From: Rhabditoides inermis
Taxonomy: Eukaryota > Nematoda > Chromadorea > Rhabditida > Rhabditidae
Direction: 5' to 3'
DNA length: 64,000 nucleotides
Assembly (NCBI GenBank): GCA_963966185.1
Contig: CAWZYM010000054.1
Location: 92,149-156,148 of the forward strand
In this document: positions 11,001 through 20,000 of the stretch, one piece after another
Layout: each line of letters begins with the position of its first letter
Position numbering within the stretch: the stretch's first letter is position 1
Position numbers and translations under genes: made by a program
The notes under the pieces: generated by a model
The model's input: the letters and a program-made list of their open reading frames with translations, nothing else
Told to the model about the DNA's origin: nothing
Databases searched by the model: none

Positions 11001-14000
11001 ATCGCACTCTCAGTTACTGCCTGCGGCAATTTGCCTCGCAGAATTTTCACATTTCGATTGTCTTGCACAAACATGTCAAAATTGTTTCCGATCATCGAAT
11101 ATTCGGTACTCATTCTCTCAATGTTGCACTCGTCCAGCGCACACGTGATTCTCCGTTTGAGGAGATGTTTCATCTTCCTATCGGTTATCGATTTTTTGCT
11201 GGCTGGGGTTGCTTGCATTTCAACCACCAGCTCACCATTCACACATTTCACATCGAAAACGTGCATTGTCTTTCTGAAGTGTCGCACCGCCTCTCGGCAG
11301 TTGCGCATCACATTTGTCCGGCTACCGTATGACCCGATACGGTATCCCAACTGCTCATCATTCAAATAGCGTGCACACATCTCTTTCTTATCAAGCGTGA
11401 TTGCCTCTTGCACTCCAATCCAAGTTACTGAAATGTATTCCAGAAGATTCCAAAACACATTCTTTATATAGTCATCGTCCGACCACAACAGCTTCATTGT
11501 CGTGTTTATATTACCAGTATACATGATGTCTTTCGGATGTTGCATATGGTAGCCTTTCGAGCAGTACAAGTACGGCTTCGGCACTCCACCCTTCACATTC
11601 TGTATGTGGGCAACAGTTGTTGCGAGCGTCCTTTCCAGCTCATCAATGCTGCTCATTGCCAACTTGTCATTCATCGCAAAATAGTATAGGCGCGAAATCA
11701 CAAATGTCTTGATTGCGTCTCTCAGCTGATCGCCACTGAGCGAGCCTCTGGCTGCTGCCAGCTTCCTCATATCGATTTTCATGTGCTCGAGTGATTCAGT
11801 CGGTTCGATTATATCGCGAAAACCGACATTGACACCTAGATACTTGTAACTGTCTGATTCACCGAGTACAGTAATGCACTGGTCATACATCTTTGTTTCT
11901 TTCGTAATCACCCTCCCTTTTTGGATAGTGAGTGTGCCGCACTTGCGTGGCTTGAATATCAGATTGATCTGGTTTGCGTCAGCTGCCATTCTCTCAAGCT
12001 GATATTGCATGTCCGAATGATTCTTCGTGATCACAGCAATGTCATCAGCAAAAGCCAGCAGTGAAAACCTCTGTCCAAGGATTTCCATAGGTTTCACTCT
12101 CTTTAGATGTGCTCGAATGATCATTTCCAGCACAATATTGAACAAGATAGGTGAGATTGGGTCACCCTGTTTCACACCTGCATTCATTATTATGCTTTTA
12201 GTTTGATCGTGCTTTGTATTTACGCGGAATAATGCTCCATCGTACAAGTCCGCAATGATGTGTCGAAATTCGGGCGGAAAGCCAAGAGCCCTGAGGGCCT
12301 CGAGTATCGCTATGTGTGGCACGCTGCCAAAAGCATTGGCAAGGTCGAGCCATGATACACAGATGTCACCTTTTATCGCTTTGACATGCTGAATCGGTGT
12401 TCGGAGAAGAGCAATGTTCTCCAATGTACCTTCTCTATTCGTGAAGCCCTTCTGGCAATCACTAATCATTCCTTTAATCGCGCACATTCTCTTTGTCAAG
12501 AGACCCGTGTACACTTTGTACAGAACATTCATAAGACTGATCGGTCGCCAGTTTTCAATATCCATCTCGTCTCCCTTCTTGTAGATGAGAGACGTATTCG
12601 TTTCTTTCCAGCTTTTCGGGATGCGCTGTTCTCGCATGCATCGATTGAACAATTCAGTAATGAACAGTCCTTCAGGATCGGCCAGAATAAGGTCACTATA
12701 CATAGTGCCATCCGGTCCCGGCGCCGTATTAGGCTTATTTTTCAAGACAGTCATCACTTCGTTTTGTCCGAACCGCCTCAACAATGAGCCGGAGATGTTC
12801 AACTTGGGTAGATTGGCGGCTAGCCGCCTCACAGCATCATAATCACATGGCGCGACCGTAGTCGTCTTTCGGAAATAACTTTCCACTTTGTTGATTCCAA
12901 TTTCGCAATCTTTCGACTCTTCGCCGAGAATACGTTTCACCGCATGTGCTTTGTTTTCCTTATACAGTATCCTCAAATCGTTCTGCTTCCTAGGGGCGCA
13001 GCCTTGCCTCTTTTTGTTTTGTTTTGGTTGTATTGTCCGATCAGCGAGAGCTTCGCATGACGGCAACTCATCCTCCAACAGTTTACACGCTTCCGCGTGT
13101 CTCTCTTTCCTCTTAAGGTATGCAAATTTCACGAACTGATCAGCTACATACTCGACCTGTTCGAACGAGGTCGTCTGATTTAGCTTCTCCAGCCAACTCC
13201 CCTTCACTGGAAGTGGCATGGGGTTCACCTGCATGTGGGACAAGTCAATATCCATGAGTTTCGGTATCTGACTCGTTCTCTCATTATGAATCGTTGTTCT
13301 CATTCTCACTCTCAGCTGTTCTAGCTCTCCAATCGAGTGAAAAAGCGGTCGATTATCGATTAATTGTTCGAGAATCATCACAATTCTCAGCCCACAATTC
13401 ATTTCCATTCTCTCTTGCCTACTGTAGGTGGCAGGCTCGGCATACTGTATCTCGCTGCCAAACAAGCGCTCCAGTTTATCAATCGATCGATTATCGATCG
13501 AGTTACATTGACTAGGATCGTATACGGTAGTCGTGCTGTGAGACTTATCAGCCACAACCAGCATCCAGTGATTGTTGTAGTGGTACGGTAGCACCACTTT
13601 ACTGTACCTTGCGTCTCGCATTGCGTTACACAGTGCGATCTCGCTTCCTTTGTATTTCCATATCACTCCACGCACGATAGCGGGGTTCATCACATATGTG
13701 CTCGTATTACGGTATCTCGATATGAGGTAGGCATGGATTGCTTGATTGCTCATCCGCGAATTTGTACCCTCACTGTGATTGAGACAGGCCATCGCCGACC
13801 TGGTCAGCTCACTTTGCACTCGATATTCTTCGAATTCATCATTTCCTTGCATCGCCGGCTCGTCTTCCATTGACGAACTCGCATCTACGTGCTCATTTCC
13901 GCTTTCAGTTATCGATTCCATTGATTGGTATTGTTCGACCGGTCCGTCTTGACTCGCCTCCTCGGACGTTGGTAGATCAGACTGCGATCTCTCTTCTCGC

Positions 14001-17000
14001 ACAGTCACACCAGCTGACAGCTGGCTGGACTCTATTCCACTCATCTCCTCGCTTTCTCTTATCAAAGCGGCTCCGAAGGTTTTCGATAGTATACATTCCC
14101 CTTAGCTGAAGGCTACATGAGGGTCAACCATGAATGTTATGTGTGCGGTACACATAACATTCATTGACCCGAAAGTAACCTTCCTTTTGACTCTCATGTA
14201 ACCTACTTCTGACCAGAATGTAACCTACTCAAGGCGCCAAGTGAGATTGCCAGTGGCACTTTTCGAATTGGTAAAGCATAATCGAACTGCACTGGTGATT
14301 TGTGATTATTGATTTATGTGACGTTCCACGATCAATGTGGAACTCGTGACGATTTGTACCTGGATGCTTTGGTCTTTCTATGCCGTGTTTCAAGGTTAAA
14401 AAGTTACCCCAAACTTGGGTAATTGAACCGACGCCGCTTTATAGAATTCAAAGATAATACATAGCGGCATGTGATTCATACCGGGGTACTTATGGCAATG
14501 ATCCAAACCCCTAAAATTAGCTGCAAAGGTGAAAGCAGGCGTGAGCAAATAAATATGTAAGTCAACAATCCAGGTCATCCAGAAATTTTTATGATACATT
14601 AGCGTATGAAGAGTGTCTGTCTCAAGTGGTATGCGTTCTTAACGCGCAGCAAAATGTGACACACATAGTATAGTGGTGTGCGTGCCAGATCATCAAAACA
14701 CTGGCTGTATTGCAGTCCATGGTTCGATTCCGGTCGCCGGCAAGATTTTTGCCATTCAACATTTCGACATTTGAACACGTAATCATACGTTTCTAAAGGA
14801 AACGTGTGAACTTAATGAAAACGTATACTATGGACTGCGGTTGTTACGTATTGTTAGGTAATTGTGTTGCACATCATGATTCAACACTTGATGTTTGAAA
14901 TTACCCCAAACTTGGGTAACTAAACCGACGCCACCGTTGACAATTTCCTATATGCACCAGTAGCATGCAAGGTGTCACGGGTTTTCAAAAAATGCAAATT
15001 CTAGATATACTTATCAAATGTCATCGAGTTCTCTCGATCACATCTAATTTCAAGTGAAAGTGGTTTCACATTTGGTGTTGAAAAGTTTTCCTCACTTTTG
15101 CCACTTTTAGAGGAGAATTACCCTCCGGTCAAAAGTAGACTACATTCTGGCTAGCGAGAGTGAGAGGGACACATTGTGGGGAAAGTAACATTCACCGACC
15201 GGAGAGTAGACTAGTTTTAGCGAGTTGAGGGGAATGTAACATATCGAAAACTTTGCGAGATCGCGGCTCGCATGCGGCCTTTCCTCTCCATTCTCGTTCT
15301 CTCTTACTACATCGGCTCTTGAGTGATCCGCAGCATCATTGCCTGGTTCACTCTGCGTCTCTGCCTCATTCATCGATCTATCGATTACTTCCAGTGGTTC
15401 AGTGCGCACTCTCTTCGTCTGTGCACTGCCATCCACTCTCTTTCTTTTTCGGCCGTTGCCTCCACTCACTGACTGCGAGTGGGCAATCGATTCTGTCTGT
15501 GATGGTGGATCAGCTGACTGACTAGTCTCTGCCTCATCATCGCACTGTGAACTCTGTTTCCTTCTCTCTGCGTAAGGAGCGTGTCTTTTCTCCATCTTTT
15601 CTTTTCTCATTTCTTCCTGACTCATCTCAAACCGTTCCATTTCTGGATGTGTTTTCTTCGCATGTACAGTTGCATTCCCAACTGTGTCAAACACTTCATT
15701 GCACACTCTGCACACGAATTCCATGTACATTTTAATTTTTGTTCCCGGCTCCAAGTCCATTTGTTCTCTCCATGGACAGGGATACGCTTTCTTCGCATTC
15801 TTTTGATAGTGTCGTCCCATCGCATACACTCTCGCATCACCCATCAGTACGCAATTGCACCCACCGCATTTCACTTTGGCTGCGAGTGGGGCGAGCATTC
15901 TCACTCTTTTGGTTACCGTATCGAATACGGTATCATCTGTTATCATTTCATCGCCACCACCATAGAATAGAAGTGGATCACTGTAAACTGGTCTATGCTG
16001 AATCTGGTGCAGGATTTCCTGCATCTTTTGCAAATGCCTCCGGGTTTTCACCCTCAATCTTCTTGTCAATCGTTCGCTTTTCTGCATCCATTCCTGGCTC
16101 CACAGAATAGAGGCTAGAATAAGAGACAGAATCGAGCCAGCACGATTCACACCGACTCGTTTAGAATCGACGTCGTTCTGTTCGGGCGTGAATATGTCTT
16201 TCTCAAATACCATTTCATCAATCTCAGCGCAAATCACGCTGATATCAGATATCACTTGGACCAGTGGAGGGTAAATCACTCCAACCACTAGTCTCACAAT
16301 CAGATCATTGCAGAATAGATAAATGTACTGTAGCCATTGGCTCGCAGTCAATGTTATCCAATCATATCTTTTTGCCTCCTTTATCAGAGGTGGATCGAAT
16401 TTCGTTTCCTCATACACCAGAGGGGGGAAATCAGTATATTCCTCATACACCAGAGGGGGGACAACTGTATTTTCCTCATACACCAGAGGGGGGACAACTG
16501 TATATACCTCATACACCAGAGGGGGGACAACTGTATATACCTCATACACCAGAGGGGGGTCAACTGTATATACCTCATACACCAGAGGGGGGTCAACTAT
16601 ATATACCTCATACACCAGAGGGGGGACAACTGTATCAGTCTTTCGACCGGTGATCTCGTTCTCGCGGGGGCAGTCAATACAAATCGTAGCGGACCATGAG
16701 AGGAGGAAAGGGGAACACTGGAGGGGACCAGTGAGACATCCACAATCCCGGGCAATCACAGTCACACCCAATCGCGTAAAACATACACCACCAAATGCGA
16801 TACGATAATCGATATCTCGCAGATCGAAATGCGATGTGTCACCAATCAATAAGCGGGGCCGAGAGGACGCCGTCCGGCTTGGGCCGAGACACACGCCACC
16901 GGAAATACCCACGCACGAACCAATGCACAACACAAACAGATCGGAAGAAGTAGACATTGCCTTTGCAGAACCACTGACAGAGTCTGACTTACGAAGGTCT

Positions 17001-20000
17001 TTTGACGAGCATAGCGCAACAAGTGCGTGAGAGGAAAGCCGAGCAGTGAACACATGGGGAACACACGAACGCTCGAAATCAGGCACATGCTGGATGGGAT
17101 CAGCAACGTGATAGAGAACAGTGATAAGTAGATATCCAATCAGAATCATAGTACTCAATCCAAACACAACACTAGTCACAGAACAACGCCCGGGTGCGCG
17201 CATAATTACTGCCTGGGTCAACCAACCGCCCAGTGGCAGCGTACGAGCGCAACTGAAAAAAGGAAAGAGGGAGGGAGAGAGAGAGAGACTTGCAGGGTTC
17301 TTCCTCAGCTGCCGGCTTCTCAGACGTCGCTTCGTGTAGCTACGCAGCCCGATCTGCGGGCGTCCGCAATGGAATGAGTGTGCGGGACGCCTTGCGAAGG
17401 TCACCTTCTCTCTCCCTCGCACTACTTTTCTCTCCTTCTCTCTCCTTCTTTCTCCTTCTCTCTCCTTCTCTCTCCTCTCTCCTTCTCTCTAACTATCTTC
17501 TTCTCTCTCCCTCTCTCTCCCTCTCTCTCCTTCTCTCTCCTTCTCTCTCCTTCTCTCTCCTTCTCTCTCCTTCTCTCTCACCTATATTTTTCAGATGTGC
17601 CACTCTGGTGTGCATTCCGTATGAATTCGACGAATACCGTGCCGTGAGCCAGATTGTGTACGGAGTGGTGACAAGGTGATGAGTTCAGGCTCCGCCCATC
17701 CTGACCACGCCCTTTTGTAGTTTCTGTCTGAGTGTGCGCGCTGTGAGCTGTGATGAGATGTATGTGGATGCGACCGAATTGCTGAAGGAGGTGAGAGAAT
17801 GCGAGGGAGACGGAGAGTGACAGAGATAGAGAGTGACAGAGATAGAGAGTGACAGAGATAGAGAGTGACAGAGATAGTTAGTGACAGAGATAGAGAGTGA
17901 CAGAGGAGAGATAGGTTCATGTATACATTTGAGGCGGGTGTGTGCGACGCTGCTGGAGTGGCGGAGACGATACGTGAGAGAGTGAAGGAGGCGACTGGCT
18001 GCGCGGCGTCTGTGGGCATGGGTGAGTGCTTCCCCTTCCCCTTCCCCTTCCCCTTCCCCTTCCCCTTCCACTCCCCCCCTCCACTCCCCCACCCCCCCCT
18101 CCACTCCCCCCTCCACTCCCCCCTCCACTCCCCCCTCCACTCCCCCCTCCACTCCCCCCTCCACTCCCCCCTCCACTCCCCCCTCCACTCCCCCCTCCAC
18201 TCCTCCCTCCACTCCCCCCTCGCAGGCCCCAACTCTCTCATCGCTCGTCTCGCCACTAGCCACGCCAAGCCAGACGGAGTGCGCTGGGTAACGGACAGCC
18301 AAGTCGACGGTTTCATGCGAGATCAGAAGGTGTGTTACAATTTGTTATGAATTATTTTATCATTTTAATTGTTGTGATATGTATATGTACAATGTGTAAT
18401 GCAGGTGTCGTCGCTTCCGGGAGTGGGTGGGGCTATGTTGGAGAAACTCTCCCGAATCGCAGAGTGCGACACGTGCGGGGAGCTACGGCATGTGGACAGA
18501 CATGAGCTGCGCAGACTACTCGGAAACAAGATGGGCGAGCAGGTGGGGGCGGGGCGAGAGTGGGCGGGGCTTGACCGGGCACTGTTGAAGCTGTACGAAG
18601 CGTGTCGTGGTCGACACACGGACGGTGACGATTTCACGGCGGTCAAAGTGCGCAAGTCTGTCAGCTGTGATATCAACTACGGCATTCGGTTCACCAAGGT
18701 GCGAGGGAGGGGGAGAGGGGGGTGGAAGAGAGAGAAGGAGAGGAGGGGAGGGAGGGGGGATATCAACTACGGCATTCGGTTCACCAAGGGGAGAAGGAGG
18801 GGGAGAGGGGGTGGAAGAGAGAGAAGGAGAGGAGGGGAGGTAGGGGGGATATCAACTACGGCATTCGGTTCACCAAGGGGAGAAGGAGGGGGAGAGGGGG
18901 TGGAAGAGAGAGAAGGAGAGGAGGGGAGGTAGGGGGGATATCAACTACGGCATTCGGTTCACCAAGGGGAGAAGGAGGGGGAGAGGGGGTGGAAGAGAGA
19001 GAAGGAGAGGAGGGGAGGTAGGGGGGATATCAACTACGGCATTCGGTTCACCAAGGGGAGAAGGAGGGGGAGAGGGGGTGGAAGAGAGAGAAGGAGAGGA
19101 GGGGAGGTAGGGGGGATATCAACTACGGCATTCGGTTCACCAAGGGGAGAAGGAGGGGGAGAGGGGGTGGAAGAGAGAGAAGGAGAGGAGGGGAGGTAGG
19201 GGGATATCAACTACGGCATTCGGTTCACCAAGGGGAGAAGGAGGGGGAGAGGGGGTGGAAGAGAGAGAAGGAGAGGAGAGGAGGGAGGGAGGATATCAAC
19301 TACGGCATTCGGTTCACCAAGGTGCGAGGGAGGGGGAGAGGGGGGTGGAAGAGAGAGAAGGAGAGGAGGGGAGGTAGGGGGGATATCAACTACGGCATTC
19401 GGTTCACCAAGGGGAGAAGGAGGGGGAGAGGGGGTGGAAGAGAGAGAAGGAGAGGAGGGGAGGGAGGGGGGATATCAACTACGGCATTCGGTTCACCAAG
19501 GGGAGAAGGAGGGGGAGAGGGGGTGGAAGAGAGAGAGAAGGAGAGGAGGGGAGGGAGGGGGGATATCAACTACGGCATTCGGTTCACCAAGGGGAGAAGG
19601 AGGGGGAGAGGGGGTGGAAGAGAGAGAAGGAGAGGAGGGGAGGTAGGGGGGATATCAACTACGGCATTCGGTTCACCAAGGGGAGAAGGAGGGGGAGAGG
19701 GGGTGGAAGAGAGAGAAGGAGAGGAGGGGAGGTAGGGGGGATATCAACTACGGCATTCGGTTCACCAAGGGGAGAAGGAGGGGGAGAGGGGGTGGAAGAG
19801 AGAGAAGGAGAGGAGGGGAGGTAGGGGGGATATCAACTACGGCATTCGGTTCACCAAGGGGAGAAGGAGGGGGAGAGGGGGTGGAAGAGAGAGAAGGAGA
19901 GGAGGGGAGGTAGGGGGGATATCAACTACGGCATTCGGTTCACCAAGGGGAGAAGGAGGGGGAGAGGGGGTGGAAGAGAGAGAAGGAGAGGAGGGGAGGG

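Larger units (their letters stand above)
10240..17240 (-). mobile_element. NeSL-like non-LTR retrotransposon inside REV1 intron 7
   Basis: A 7-kb element lies antisense to REV1. It contains a zinc-finger ORF (15140-17203) and a long ORF with Ulp1-like protease, reverse transcriptase and restriction-like endonuclease (10271-14065), separated by a 1.17-kb TIR insertion. The combination of Ulp1-type protease, RT and RLE defines the NeSL group among early-branching non-LTR elements. The exact ends were not resolved, and no poly(A) tail or target duplication was identified. Confidence 0.8.
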
